DNA of 64,000 nt from Sphingomonas sanguinis. Its GTDB lineage: Bacteria > Pseudomonadota > Alphaproteobacteria > Sphingomonadales > Sphingomonadaceae. Each line of letters starts with the position of its first letter. The first letter of the stretch is position 1. The stretch spans positions 1 to 64,000 of the forward strand of contig NZ_LDTE01000086.1 of NCBI RefSeq assembly GCF_001476905.1, in the 5' to 3' direction. Both the position numbers and the translations under genes were made by a program. The notes under the pieces were generated by a model. It saw only the letters and a program-made list of their open reading frames with translations. It was not told the DNA's origin and made no database searches. Shown piece by piece: positions 35,359 through 43,533 of this stretch.

Positions 35359-36362
35359 AGATCGCGATGCTTGCCCCGATCGCGTGGCGTACGCCGCCGC
35401 GCGCCTATGGCCCTTGGGAATTGGTGACCAGCCTGTTGACCGAGGCGCTGGTCGCGCGCGGCGTGGACGTGACCTTGTTCGCCACGCAGGACAGCATCAC
35501 CACCGCCACGCTGGCGGGTCCCGTCCCCGCCCCCTATTCCGAAGACCCGTCGGTTGATGCGAAGGTGTGGGAGATGCGCCACCTCGCCGAGGTCTTCAGG
35601 CGTGCGAGCGAGTTCGACCTGATCCACAACCAGGCCGATTTCCCGGCCCACGCCTTTTCGGGACTGGTCGACACGCCGATGGTGACCACGATCCACGGCT
35701 TCTCGTCCGAACGGATCATGCCGATGTACGAGCCCTATCAAGAGCGCGTGCATTATGTCGCCATCTCCGACGCCGACCGGCATCCTCGGCTGCGCTATGC
35801 CGACACCATCCATCACGGCATCCCGATCGAGGATTTTCCTTTTGATCCAGAGGGTAGCGAGGATCTTCTGTTCTTCGGTCGCATCCATCCCGACAAGGGT
35901 GCCGCCGAAGCGGTGGCGGTCGCGCAGGCGACCGGCCGCCGTCTGGTGATGGCCGGGATCGTCCAGGATCAGGACTATTGGGAGCGCGCAGTTCGCCCCC
36001 ATGTCGATGATGACCGCATCGTCTATCGCGGCCCCGTCGGCGGAACGGAGAGAACCGCGGCGCTGGGTGCCGCCAAGGCGCTGCTCCACCTCATCAATTT
36101 CGACGAGCCGTTCGGGCTGTCGGTGGTCGAAGCGATGGCCTGCGGCACGCCGGTCATCGCGATCCGGCGGGGATCGATGCCCGAACTGATCGAGGATGGC
36201 GTGACCGGATTTCTGGTCGATACCGTCGAACAAGCCATCGCCGCCGTCGAGCGTATCGGTGAAATCGACCGTGCCGCCTGCCGCCAGGCGGCCGCAACAC
36301 GCTTCTCGGTCGACCGGATGGCTGATCGGTATCTGGCGCTCTACCGCTCCATCCTGGGCTGA
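35355..36362 (+). CDS. Glycosyltransferase family 4
   Basis: A 335-residue GT-B enzyme. The N-terminal half has LAPIAWRTPPRAYGPWELVT, typical of bacterial GT4 proteins in sugar-metabolism clusters. The C-terminal half has the E-x7-E nucleotide-sugar motif in EPFGLSVVEAMACGTPV. There are no membrane segments. It is the third gene of the translationally coupled GH130-GH13-GT4 unit, which suggests one pathway that breaks down and re-glycosylates an oligosaccharide. Its 3' end overlaps the converging MarR gene by 22 bases. Confidence 0.9.
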   Translation: MKIAMLAPIAWRTPPRAYGPWELVTSLLTEALVARGVDVTLFATQDSITTATLAGPVPAPYSEDPSVDAKVWEMRHLAEVFRRASEFDLIHNQADFPAHAFSGLVDTPMVTTIHGFSSERIMPMYEPYQERVHYVAISDADRHPRLRYADTIHHGIPIEDFPFDPEGSEDLLFFGRIHPDKGAAEAVAVAQATGRRLVMAGIVQDQDYWERAVRPHVDDDRIVYRGPVGGTERTAALGAAKALLHLINFDEPFGLSVVEAMACGTPVIAIRRGSMPELIEDGVTGFLVDTVEQAIAAVERIGEIDRAACRQAAATRFSVDRMADRYLALYRSILG

Positions 36363-36811
36363 TCGCGCTGCGCCAGCGCCGCCGCGTCGATGCGGTGGAG
36401 CATGGCGACGAACGCCTCCAGCTCGTCCGGCGTGAAGCCCGCGAATAGCTGCGCCTCCAGCTCCAGCGCCTTAGGGGCGACATCGGCATAGAGCGTCCGC
36501 CCCGCCTCGGTCAGGACGAGGAGGTGCGAGCGCCGGTCGCCGTCATGCGCGGTGCGGGCGAGCAATCCGCGCCCGACCATCGCAATGGCCGCACGCGAAA
36601 CCGTCACCTTGTCCATTCGGCTGCGCTCGCACACGGCCGACTGGGCGACGGCCTCCTCCTCCGCGACGATCGCGATCAGCCGCCACTCTGGGATCGTGAG
36701 GCCGAATAACTGCTGATAGGCGCTGGCGATGTGGTCGCTGACCAGATTCGAGGTGATCGACAGCCGATAGGGAAGAAAGCCGTCCAGCCGCAATTCGCGA
36801 GATCGTAACAT
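36341..36811 (-). CDS. MarR family transcriptional regulator
   Basis: A 156-residue winged-helix regulator with helices ending in LTIPEWRLIAIVAEEE, the recognition region VCERSRMDKVTVSRAAIAMV and the wing DGDRRSHLLVLTEAG. It is divergent from hpd with a 63-base gap, so it probably represses the homogentisate genes. The inverted hexamers CGTAAC (36804-36809) and GTTACG (36841-36846) flank the promoter region and could be its contacts. Confidence 0.88.
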   Translation of the reverse strand: MLRSRELRLDGFLPYRLSITSNLVSDHIASAYQQLFGLTIPEWRLIAIVAEEEAVAQSAVCERSRMDKVTVSRAAIAMVGRGLLARTAHDGDRRSHLLVLTEAGRTLYADVAPKALELEAQLFAGFTPDELEAFVAMLHRIDAAALAQRDQPRMER

Positions 36812-36840
36812 TTGACACCAATTCCCCGTTCTGCGATCTA
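36812..36840 (+). promoter_or_regulatory. Probable hpd promoter
   Basis: A perfect -35 hexamer TTGACA (36812-36817) is followed after 17 bases by GATCTA (36835-36840) as a weak -10. The predicted start near 36847 leaves a short leader that contains the AGGAG at 36861. The inverted CGTAAC/GTTACG pair brackets it. Confidence 0.4.
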
Positions 36841-36874
36841 GTTACGGAAGATACTGGATCAGGAGTTGGACGTC

Positions 36875-37936
36875 ATGGCAACCACCCCGAACAATCCGCT
36901 GGGCCTCGACGGCTTCGCTTTCTGTGAATTTACCACGCCCGAGCCCGAAACGCTGGCGCACCAGTTCGACATGATGGGCTTCGTGCCCACCCATCGTCAC
37001 CCCGATAAGGCGATCACCCGTTACAAGCAGGGCCGCATCACCCTGCTGCTCAATGCGGAGGCGACAGGCCAGGCGGCGGAGTTCCGCGCCGAGCATGGCC
37101 CCTCGGCCAGCGGCATGGGCTTTTACGTCGCCGATCCCGCCGAAGCCTTCGATCATGCGGTGCAGGGCGGTGCGACTCCGGTTGATGCCACGCGCGGCTG
37201 CCTGACCCCGGATGCCAAGGCGATCGAGGGCATCGGTGGCAGTTATCTCTATCTGGTGAAGGCAGGAAGCGACCTGTTCGCCGACTGGACCGAGATCGCG
37301 GGTTGGCAGCAGGCCGAGGCCGAGAACAATGTCGGTCTCGATCTGCTCGACCATCTCACCCACAATGTCCGTCGCGGCGAGATGCGCACTTGGTCGGGCT
37401 TCTACTCCAAGCTGTTCGGCTTTGAGGAACAGAAGTATTTCGACATCAAGGGCAAGGCGACCGGCCTGTTCAGCCAGGCGATGATCGCCCCCGACAAGGC
37501 GATCCGCATTCCCCTGAACGAGAGCCAGGACGAGAAGAGCCAGATCGAGGAATTCATCCGCGAATATAATGGCGAAGGCATCCAGCATCTGGCCCTGACC
37601 ACCGACAATATCTACGAAACCGTCGAGAAGCTGCGGCAGCGCGGCGTCCGGTTGCAGGACACGATCGAAACCTATTACGAGCTGGTCGACAAGCGCGTGC
37701 CCAACCATGGCGAGGATTTGGAGCGGCTGCGCAAGAACCGCATCCTGATCGACGGCAATGTCGGCGAAGAGGGCATCCTGCTGCAGATCTTCACCGAGAA
37801 TATGGTCGGCCCGATCTTTTTCGAGATCATCCAGCGCAAGGGTAATGAGGGCTTCGGCAACGGCAATTTCCAGGCCTTGTTCGAAAGCATTGAGCTGGAT
37901 CAGATCCGGCGCGGCGTCATCACGGTGGATGCATAA
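36875..37936 (+). CDS. hpd: 4-hydroxyphenylpyruvate dioxygenase
   Basis: Converts 4-hydroxyphenylpyruvate to homogentisate in tyrosine catabolism. At 353 residues it is a two-domain vicinal-oxygen-chelate protein. The Fe(II) ligands are visible as the His in LDHLTHNV, the His in GIQHLALTT and the Glu in FFEIIQRKG. AGGAG at 36861-36865 is 9 bases before the ATG; a TTG three codons upstream is less likely. The stop codon lies in the loop of a perfect hairpin (37924-37945). hmgA and maiA follow. Confidence 0.95.
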   Translation: MATTPNNPLGLDGFAFCEFTTPEPETLAHQFDMMGFVPTHRHPDKAITRYKQGRITLLLNAEATGQAAEFRAEHGPSASGMGFYVADPAEAFDHAVQGGATPVDATRGCLTPDAKAIEGIGGSYLYLVKAGSDLFADWTEIAGWQQAEAENNVGLDLLDHLTHNVRRGEMRTWSGFYSKLFGFEEQKYFDIKGKATGLFSQAMIAPDKAIRIPLNESQDEKSQIEEFIREYNGEGIQHLALTTDNIYETVEKLRQRGVRLQDTIETYYELVDKRVPNHGEDLERLRKNRILIDGNVGEEGILLQIFTENMVGPIFFEIIQRKGNEGFGNGNFQALFESIELDQIRRGVITVDA

Positions 37937-37945
37937 GCATCCACC
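37924..37945 (+). repeat. Perfect hairpin with the hpd stop codon in its loop
   Basis: GGTGGATGC (37924-37932) and GCATCCACC (37937-37945) form a perfect 9-bp stem. The loop ATAA contains the TAA stop of hpd. Translation to the stop would keep the hairpin open, so folding could report on termination or mRNA 3' processing. Confidence 0.7.
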
Positions 37946-37977
37946 GATGCGCGCACGCAGATGCGCGAGCAAGCCCG

Positions 37978-38034
37978 GCCAGCGCGGCCGAGCCAGCGCA
38001 TAAGGCGCGGCTCGGCCGCGTCTGACGCGCTGGC
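37978..38034. repeat. Nested inverted repeats in the hpd-hmgA gap
   Basis: The outer arms GCCAGCGCG (37978-37986) and CGCGCTGGC (38026-38034) enclose a perfect 12-bp stem CGCGGCCGAGCC (37983-37994) with 38009-38020. That stem is extended by GCGC/GCGC around an ATAAG loop. The outer and inner stems share bases, so two alternative folds are possible. The element resembles REP units and lies 22 bases before the hmgA start. Confidence 0.65.
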
Positions 38035-38055
38035 GTGTTGTGGAGAGGAAAAGAG

Positions 38056-39333
38056 ATGACCACATCCTACATCCCCGGCTTCGGCAATCACGTCGCGACC
38101 GAGGCGGTGCCCGACGCCCTCCCCATCGGCCGCAACTCGCCGCAACGCCCGGCCTACGGCCTCTATGCCGAGCAACTCTCCGGCACCGCCTTCACCGCGC
38201 CGCGCCATGAAAACCGCCGCTCCTGGCTCTACCGCCTGCGTCCGACCGCCGAGCATCCACCCTATGAGCGGTACGACGGCGCAGCCCGCTTCGCGCCCGG
38301 CACCAGCGACAGCCCCCTGCCCCCCAACCGTCTCCGTTGGGACCCGGCGCCGATGACGCCGCCGGGCACCGACTGGATCGACGGAATGACGACGATGCTC
38401 GCCAACCGCGATCCGGCCGATCTGGAGGGCGTCGCGGTCCATGTCTATGCCTGTAACCGCAGCATGGAGCGGATCTTCGTCGATGCGGACGGCGAACTGG
38501 TCTTCCTGCCCCAGTCGGGCCGCCTGACGATCCTGACAGAGCTTGGCCGGATCGACATCGCACCAGGCCAGATTGCGCTGGTCCCGCGCGGGGTGCGGTT
38601 CCGCGTCGAACTGCCCGACGGCGAAGCGGCGGGCTATGTCGCGGAAAATCATGGCAGCCTGTTCCGTCTGCCCGACCTGGGCCCCATCGGAGCGAATGGC
38701 CTCGGCAACTCCCGCGATTTCGAGACGCCGGTCGCCTGGTTCGAGGATCGTGACGAGCCGACCCAGGTCGTGCAGAAATTCCTCGGCTCGCTATGGACCA
38801 TGACGCTCGACCACAGCCCACTCGACGTGGTGGCGTGGCACGGCAATCTGACGCCGTGGCGCTATGATCTGTCGCATTTCAACACGATCAATACGGTCAG
38901 CTTCGACCATCCCGACCCCTCGATCTTCACCCTGCTGACCTCGCCCAGCGACGTGCCGGGCCGGGCCAATGCCGACCTCGTGCTCTTTCCGCCGCGCTGG
39001 ATGGTGGCGGAGGACACGTTCCGCCCGCCCTGGTTCCACCGCAACGTCATGTCGGAGGCGATGGGCCTCATTACCGGCGCGTACGATGCCAAGGCGGAGG
39101 GCTTCCGCCCCGGCGGCCTGTCGCTCCACAATCTGATGGCGGGCCATGGCCCCGACCTCGCGAGTTGGCAGGGGGCAAGCAACGCCGACCTCAAACCCCA
39201 TCGGATCGAGGGCACCATGGCCTTCATGGTCGAGAGCTGCTGGCCCTATCGCCCGACCGAACATGCCCTCACCCATGCGCAGCTCGATTATGATGCGGTG
39301 TGGAAGGACTTCCCCAAGGCCCGCCTGCCGTGA
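38056..39333 (+). CDS. hmgA: Homogentisate 1,2-dioxygenase
   Basis: Opens the aromatic ring of homogentisate to maleylacetoacetate. At 425 residues it has family sequences throughout: [14 protein letters not shown] at the start, [53 protein letters not shown] and the metal-site region [11 protein letters not shown] near the C-terminus. AGAGGAAAAG lies before the ATG. The stop overlaps the GTG start of maiA. It works directly after hpd. Confidence 0.96.
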   Translation: MTTSYIPGFGNHVATEAVPDALPIGRNSPQRPAYGLYAEQLSGTAFTAPRHENRRSWLYRLRPTAEHPPYERYDGAARFAPGTSDSPLPPNRLRWDPAPMTPPGTDWIDGMTTMLANRDPADLEGVAVHVYACNRSMERIFVDADGELVFLPQSGRLTILTELGRIDIAPGQIALVPRGVRFRVELPDGEAAGYVAENHGSLFRLPDLGPIGANGLGNSRDFETPVAWFEDRDEPTQVVQKFLGSLWTMTLDHSPLDVVAWHGNLTPWRYDLSHFNTINTVSFDHPDPSIFTLLTSPSDVPGRANADLVLFPPRWMVAEDTFRPPWFHRNVMSEAMGLITGAYDAKAEGFRPGGLSLHNLMAGHGPDLASWQGASNADLKPHRIEGTMAFMVESCWPYRPTEHALTHAQLDYDAVWKDFPKARLP

Positions 39334-39962
39334 ACCTGACGCTCCACGGCTATTGGCGGTCGAGTGCCGCCTATCGTGTGCGGCTGGCCCTGGGGTTGAA
39401 GGGACTGTCCTATGACAGCATCGCCCATGACCTTCGCACCGGGGCGCAGCGCGCCGAAGCCTATCGCGCGCTGCAACCGCAAGGTCTGGTCCCGGCGCTG
39501 GAGACATCGGACGGCGCGCTGATCCAGAGCCCGGCGATCCTCGAATGGATCGACGAACGCTATCCCGATCCGGCGCTGCTCCCGGAGAACAGCGCCGGGC
39601 GGGCCGTGGTCCGTGCCATGGCCGCGATCGTCGCGTGCGATATTCATCCCATCAACAATCTGCGTGTCCTGACCCATTTGCGCGAGGACCTCCACGCCGA
39701 TGAGGCTGCGATCCGCCGCTGGATCGGCCGCTGGGTCACCGAGGGCTTTGCAGCGCTGGAAACGCTGATCGCGCGGCATGGTGCGGGCTATGCCTATGGC
39801 GACCGCCCGACCCTCGCCGACTGCCACATCCTGCCGCAAGTCTATAATGCCGAGCGGTTCGCGGTGGAACTGACGCCCTTTCCCAAGCTGGTTGCCGCCG
39901 CCAACCGCCTGCGCGAGCGGGTGCCCGAGGCCGCGCCGGAAGCCCAGAGCGATGCCGGATGA
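39330..39962 (+). CDS. maiA: Maleylacetoacetate isomerase (zeta-class GST)
   Basis: Glutathione-dependent isomerisation of maleylacetoacetate to fumarylacetoacetate. The 210-residue protein has the zeta-GST signature [14 protein letters not shown] near residue 8-21 with the catalytic serine, then QGLVPALE and [14 protein letters not shown], and a C-terminal helical domain with the [10 protein letters not shown] stretch. It begins with GTG overlapping the hmgA stop (GTGA), which excludes the longer frame. No fumarylacetoacetase gene is found in the window. Confidence 0.93.
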   Translation: MNLTLHGYWRSSAAYRVRLALGLKGLSYDSIAHDLRTGAQRAEAYRALQPQGLVPALETSDGALIQSPAILEWIDERYPDPALLPENSAGRAVVRAMAAIVACDIHPINNLRVLTHLREDLHADEAAIRRWIGRWVTEGFAALETLIARHGAGYAYGDRPTLADCHILPQVYNAERFAVELTPFPKLVAAANRLRERVPEAAPEAQSDAG

Positions 39963-40318
39963 GCGACGAACGCCTGACCGCCACCCCCGCCGGAATCGCG
40001 CTGGGGCCGCTCGACACCATCGCGGACGGCGCAGCGCGCAATTTCGTGTTGCAGATGCGCGCCGGGCGTTTTCACGGCTTCATCGTTCGGCAGGGTGATG
40101 CAGTGCACGGCTATGTCGATCGCTGCCCGCATATGGGACTTCCGCTGGCGCAGGAGCTCGACGCCTATCTCACCCCCGATGGACAGCGGATCGCCTGTTC
40201 GTGGCATGGTGCGATATTCAAGGTGAAGGACGGCTCGTGCCTGGGCGGGCCGTGCCGGGGCCAGCGGCTGACGCCCTGGCCCGTCACCGTGCAGAATGGC
40301 GCGATCGTTACGGCGTGA
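39959..40318 (+). CDS. Rieske [2Fe-2S] ferredoxin-like protein
   Basis: A 119-residue protein with a complete Rieske cluster site: CPHMGLPL followed by CSWHGAIF. The His of CPH and the His of CSWH are the two histidine ligands. It has no membrane segment, so it is a soluble Rieske-type electron carrier. It overlaps maiA by 4 bases. Neither Hpd nor HmgA needs a Rieske partner, so its role in this operon is unclear. Its 3' end overlaps the convergent SGNH gene by 11 bases. Confidence 0.88.
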   Translation: MSDERLTATPAGIALGPLDTIADGAARNFVLQMRAGRFHGFIVRQGDAVHGYVDRCPHMGLPLAQELDAYLTPDGQRIACSWHGAIFKVKDGSCLGGPCRGQRLTPWPVTVQNGAIVTA

Positions 40319-41171
40319 CCCCGGTCACCTCGGCATGGGCGATCGCCTGAAGCCGCGCCATCGTCCTGGGCTCCAGGCCCAGATCGCGTCCCGCCCGTTC
40401 CTGCTCGCCCAGCCGCCGCACGTCATAGCCGGTGACCCGGCCGAAGATCACCAGCGCCTCCAGATAATAACCGGCCGCGCTGGCGTGATATTGATCCCAG
40501 GTCCACAGATCTATCTGACCGAAGGCGATGCCGTCATAGGGGTTGGGATCGGCGATCCGCTCGGCCCAGGCGCGGTTCCACGCACGACCCACCGGGATCG
40601 CGCCCGAGATGGTGGGATATCGCCGCAATGCATAGGCGTTGCCCGCCGCCACATCGTCCGCCATCGCCGTGATCGGCTTGCCGCGCCAGGGGCTGGCGGT
40701 GCGATAGGTCAGGTCGGCACGGCTCCAGGTCGACACGAGTTCGACCCGGACGCGCGGATTGGCCTGGCGGAACATCCCGGCCAGAGCGCCTGCCGCCTCG
40801 GCATGGCGCACCGGATCGCCGGGCCGCTGCGGATCGAGGGTGCTGTAACCCTGCAGGATGACGACATCCCAGCGACCCTCGATCTCGCGCCGTTTCTGCT
40901 CGTAATGATAGGCCAGGTCGCGGCCGCCCGCCGTTTCCAGGCTGACCGTCCAATCCTGCCCCGTCTCCTCGGCAAAAGTCTTGAACAGCGCCGGGACGCC
41001 GCCGATCCCCTCGCGATTGAGGTCGCGGACCAGATCGGGGCGATAGCGCATGACCGGCGAGTTCGCGCCGAAGGTGAAGCTGTTACCGACGAACAGGATC
41101 GTCGCCGCCGGAGCGGGGCTCGTCGCCCCCGTCATGGCCGCCGCCACGACCCAACCCATCCATCTCCGCAT
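40308..41171 (-). CDS. Secreted SGNH/GDSL-type hydrolase
   Basis: A 287-residue protein with a signal peptide (cleavage about APA|A, residue 22). The SGNH block I is ILFVGNSFT with the nucleophile serine, GYST-like block elements lie mid-protein, and the C-terminal block DQYHASAAGYYL carries the Asp-x-x-His pair. Such proteins are esterases or acetylesterases of the periplasm or cell surface. The substrate is unknown. It is divergent from the dmeR-like gene. Confidence 0.8.
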   Translation of the reverse strand: MRRWMGWVVAAAMTGATSPAPAATILFVGNSFTFGANSPVMRYRPDLVRDLNREGIGGVPALFKTFAEETGQDWTVSLETAGGRDLAYHYEQKRREIEGRWDVVILQGYSTLDPQRPGDPVRHAEAAGALAGMFRQANPRVRVELVSTWSRADLTYRTASPWRGKPITAMADDVAAGNAYALRRYPTISGAIPVGRAWNRAWAERIADPNPYDGIAFGQIDLWTWDQYHASAAGYYLEALVIFGRVTGYDVRRLGEQERAGRDLGLEPRTMARLQAIAHAEVTGVTP

Positions 41172-41257
41172 CCGTCCGGCCCCTACTCGCTCTACTCAAG
41201 GTTCCTGATGGCCGATGCGGCATCCGTCCGGCAAGCCGCGTCTTGATCGGATCGCCA

Positions 41258-41276
41258 ATATACCCTATACCCCTAT
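41258..41276 (+). promoter_or_regulatory. Candidate RcnR/DmeR-type operator
   Basis: The sequence ATATACCCTATACCCCTAT has C-tracts framed by TATA/TATAC repeats, the kind of site bound by RcnR/DmeR repressors. It ends five bases before the regulator's ATG, so binding would block initiation or early elongation of dmeR-dmeF. Confidence 0.5.
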
Positions 41277-41281
41277 GCGTT

Positions 41282-41557
41282 ATGGCACATGTGACGACCA
41301 GCAAGGACAAGATCATCGCCCGCGTCCGCCGGATCGCCGGACAGGTCGCAGCCATCGAGCGATCGGTGGTCGCCGATGCCGATTGCGCCGAGACGCTGCA
41401 CTTGGTCGCGGCGGTGCGTGGCGCTGTGGCGGGCCTGATGGACGAGCTGGTCGAGGATCATCTTCACGCCCATGTCGCGGCCCCCGGCCTGTCCGACGAC
41501 GAGCGCACCGCCGCTGCCGCCGAACTCGCCAAGCTGCTCCGTCGCCATTTCCGCTAA
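41282..41557 (+). CDS. dmeR: CsoR/RcnR-family nickel/cobalt-responsive repressor (DmeR-like)
   Basis: A 91-residue all-helical repressor. The metal ligands of E. coli RcnR are present at identical positions: H3, C35, H60 and H64, which points to Ni(II)/Co(II) sensing rather than Cu(I) (CsoR) or formaldehyde (FrmR). Basic residues R14, R16, R17 and K8/K10 in the first helix would bind DNA. ATG 41282 is fixed by H3, and the upstream open frame is ignored. The next gene, 32 bases on, is a CDF efflux protein, giving the DmeR-DmeF layout known from rhizobia. The symbol rests on this context. Confidence 0.85.
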   Translation: MAHVTTSKDKIIARVRRIAGQVAAIERSVVADADCAETLHLVAAVRGAVAGLMDELVEDHLHAHVAAPGLSDDERTAAAAELAKLLRRHFR

Positions 41558-41589
41558 ATCCCGTCGAACGCCTGCCGAGGACGACTAGA

Positions 41590-42534
41590 GTGACGATCCA
41601 TAGCCATGATTATCTGGGCCATGCCCATGACGAGAATGCCCGGCGCACGCGCGCCGTGGTGTGGTTGTCGGCGGGCATGATGGTGGCCGAGATCGTCGCG
41701 GGCTATTTCACCGGCTCGATGGCGCTCCTGGCCGACGGGTTCCACATGGCGACGCATGTCGGTGCGCTGGGCATCGCGGCTATCGCCTATTCCTATGCGA
41801 AAAAGCATGTCGCCAATCCGCGCTACAGCTGGGGCACCGGCAAGGTCGGTGAGCTGGCCGGGTTCGGATCGGCGATGGTGCTGGGGCTGGTGTCGCTGGG
41901 CATTGCGTACGAGTCGATTACGCGGCTCGGCGATCCGCAGCCCGTGGCGTTTCGCGATGCGATCTTCGTCGCGGTGCTCGGCCTGCTGATCAACCTCGTA
42001 AGCGCCTATATGCTGGGCCACGGCCACGGCCATGATCACGGGCATAGCCATGGACACGGGCACGGCCATTCGCACGACCATCACCATCATAACCACGGCC
42101 ACAGCCATGACCCGCATGGCGGCGACACCAATATGCGCGCGGCCTATATTCATGTGCTTGCCGATGCGCTGACCTCGGTCATGGCGATCCTGGCGCTGAT
42201 GGCGGGGCGCTATCTGGGCTGGGTGTGGCTCGATCCCGCCGTGGGCCTGCTCGGCGCGGTCGTCATCGCCAACTGGTCGGTCGGGCTGATGAAGCAGGCA
42301 TCGACCGTCCTGCTCGACGCCGCCGACCCGAAACTCGCCGCCGAGGTGCGCGATCGGATTGAGGGACCGGGCGACACGCGTATCCACGATTTCCATATCT
42401 GGCGGATCGGACCGACCGCCCATGCGGTGGTCCTGTCGATCGAAGGGATCGGTGTCGAGCCGACCAGCGCCGAGATGCACCAAAGGCTGGCGGGCATGGC
42501 GGCGCTCGGCCATGTCACGGTCGAAATCCGCTAA
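41590..42534 (+). CDS. dmeF: Cation diffusion facilitator with His-rich loop (DmeF-like)
   Basis: A 314-residue CDF efflux protein. Six membrane helices include the metal-site motif ADGFHMATHVGAL in TM2 and HVLADALTSV in TM5. A cytoplasmic loop between TM4 and TM5 (about residues 140-177) carries some 20 histidines in HGHDHGHSH-type repeats. The N-terminus is also His-rich. A ferredoxin-like C-terminal domain follows. It exports Co2+, Ni2+ or other divalent metals. The start is GTG at 41590 with GAGGA upstream. It is coupled to the DmeR-like repressor. Confidence 0.9.
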   Translation: MTIHSHDYLGHAHDENARRTRAVVWLSAGMMVAEIVAGYFTGSMALLADGFHMATHVGALGIAAIAYSYAKKHVANPRYSWGTGKVGELAGFGSAMVLGLVSLGIAYESITRLGDPQPVAFRDAIFVAVLGLLINLVSAYMLGHGHGHDHGHSHGHGHGHSHDHHHHNHGHSHDPHGGDTNMRAAYIHVLADALTSVMAILALMAGRYLGWVWLDPAVGLLGAVVIANWSVGLMKQASTVLLDAADPKLAAEVRDRIEGPGDTRIHDFHIWRIGPTAHAVVLSIEGIGVEPTSAEMHQRLAGMAALGHVTVEIR

Positions 42535-42570
42535 CGCTTCGTTCAGTCCCGTCGGCTAGGAACGGTGCGA

Positions 42571-43218
42571 ATGCGGGCTTTGCAGTTCCTTGCCGGATCG
42601 ATCCTCCTGGCAGCCCTGGGCGGCGGTGCCTGGCTGACCCTGCGGGACAGCCGCCAAGCCCCTGTTTCGACCAAGGCCACTGCCTCCCGGCCGCGCATGA
42701 TCGCCGCGGCCGCGCCACCTACGCCGGTCGCCGCACCTAGCCCCTCGCCTACCCCTGCGCCTTTCGTCGTTCGCCGCATTCTCGACCTGAAGAAACCGCT
42801 GAGCCACGGCGATTATGTCTGGGACGAAAGCGGCGCGCCCGACGGCCCGGTGGTCATCACGGTCGACCTGGCGGCGCAGGTCGTGTCGATCTTCCGCGAC
42901 GGCTATGAAATCGGGACCGCCGCGATCATTTACGGCGCGGACAATATGCCGACCCCGCTCGGCGTCTTTCCCATCCTGCAGAAGGATGCGGACCATGTGT
43001 CGAACCTGTACGACGCGCCGATGCCTTACATGCTGCGCCTGACCAATGACGGTGTGGCCATTCATGCCAGCGATGTGCGCTACGGCAACGCCACCCATGG
43101 TTGTGTCGGCGTACCCACCGGCTTCGCCCGCAAGCTGTTCGCCGCGACGCGGCTCGGCGACCGGGTGATCGTCACCAACGGCAAGCGTCTGTCCATGGGT
43201 CAGAGCATCGTCGGGTAA
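42571..43218 (+). CDS. L,D-transpeptidase (YkuD domain)
   Basis: A 215-residue envelope protein. It has an N-terminal membrane anchor or signal (about residues 5-22), a P/A/S-rich linker to about residue 65, and a YkuD catalytic domain with the His in AIHASDVRYG and the catalytic cysteine motif THGCVGVP. It would form 3-3 peptidoglycan cross-links or attach proteins to the wall. ATG 42571 is preferred; a GTG two codons up is possible. It stands alone between dmeF and the tRNA. Confidence 0.88.
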   Translation: MRALQFLAGSILLAALGGGAWLTLRDSRQAPVSTKATASRPRMIAAAAPPTPVAAPSPSPTPAPFVVRRILDLKKPLSHGDYVWDESGAPDGPVVITVDLAAQVVSIFRDGYEIGTAAIIYGADNMPTPLGVFPILQKDADHVSNLYDAPMPYMLRLTNDGVAIHASDVRYGNATHGCVGVPTGFARKLFAATRLGDRVIVTNGKRLSMGQSIVG

Positions 43219-43264
43219 CGACGTGGCCTGAGCGACCGAATCATTGCGATATCGGAGATTTTGA

Positions 43265-43338
43265 TGGAGCGGGTGAAGGGAATCGAACCCTCGTCGTGAG
43301 CTTGGGAAGCTCCTGCTCTACCATTGAGCTACACCCGC
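43265..43338 (-). tRNA. tRNA-Gly (anticodon CCC)
   Basis: A 74-nt cloverleaf on the minus strand. The acceptor stem GCGGGTG pairs with CACCCGC, the D-arm is GCTC...GAGC, the anticodon loop TTCCCAA gives CCC, and the T-arm GAGGGTTCGATTCCCTT is standard. The discriminator T is followed by a genome-encoded CCA (complement of 43265-43267). The top base pair of the anticodon stem is G-A. Confidence 0.95.
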
Positions 43339-43366
43339 AAACCGGCGGAAAACCGGGACTTGGGCG

Positions 43367-43395
43367 CTCTAACGGGCCGTCATGGTGACTGTCAA
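43367..43395 (-). promoter_or_regulatory. Promoter of tRNA-Gly
   Basis: On the minus strand a perfect TTGACA (complement of 43390-43395) is followed by a 17-base spacer and TTAGAG (complement of 43367-43372). This places transcription start about 20 bases before the tRNA 5' end. Confidence 0.6.
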
Positions 43396-43533
43396 GCCGT
43401 CCGGGTGACGAAAGGGCGCCATGCTCTCTCTCCTCACGCCAAGCTGTACCGTTTCGATGCGCGCTCGCGATGCTGGACGATTGTGGGTGCCGGTTCGGCG
43501 GGATATGCCCTTGGCTTCACGGGGGAACGAACA

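Noticed and set aside
43265..43533. tRNA-Gly as an integration site for the EPS locus
   Set aside because: No integrase, no direct repeat of the tRNA 3' end and no compositional break were seen.
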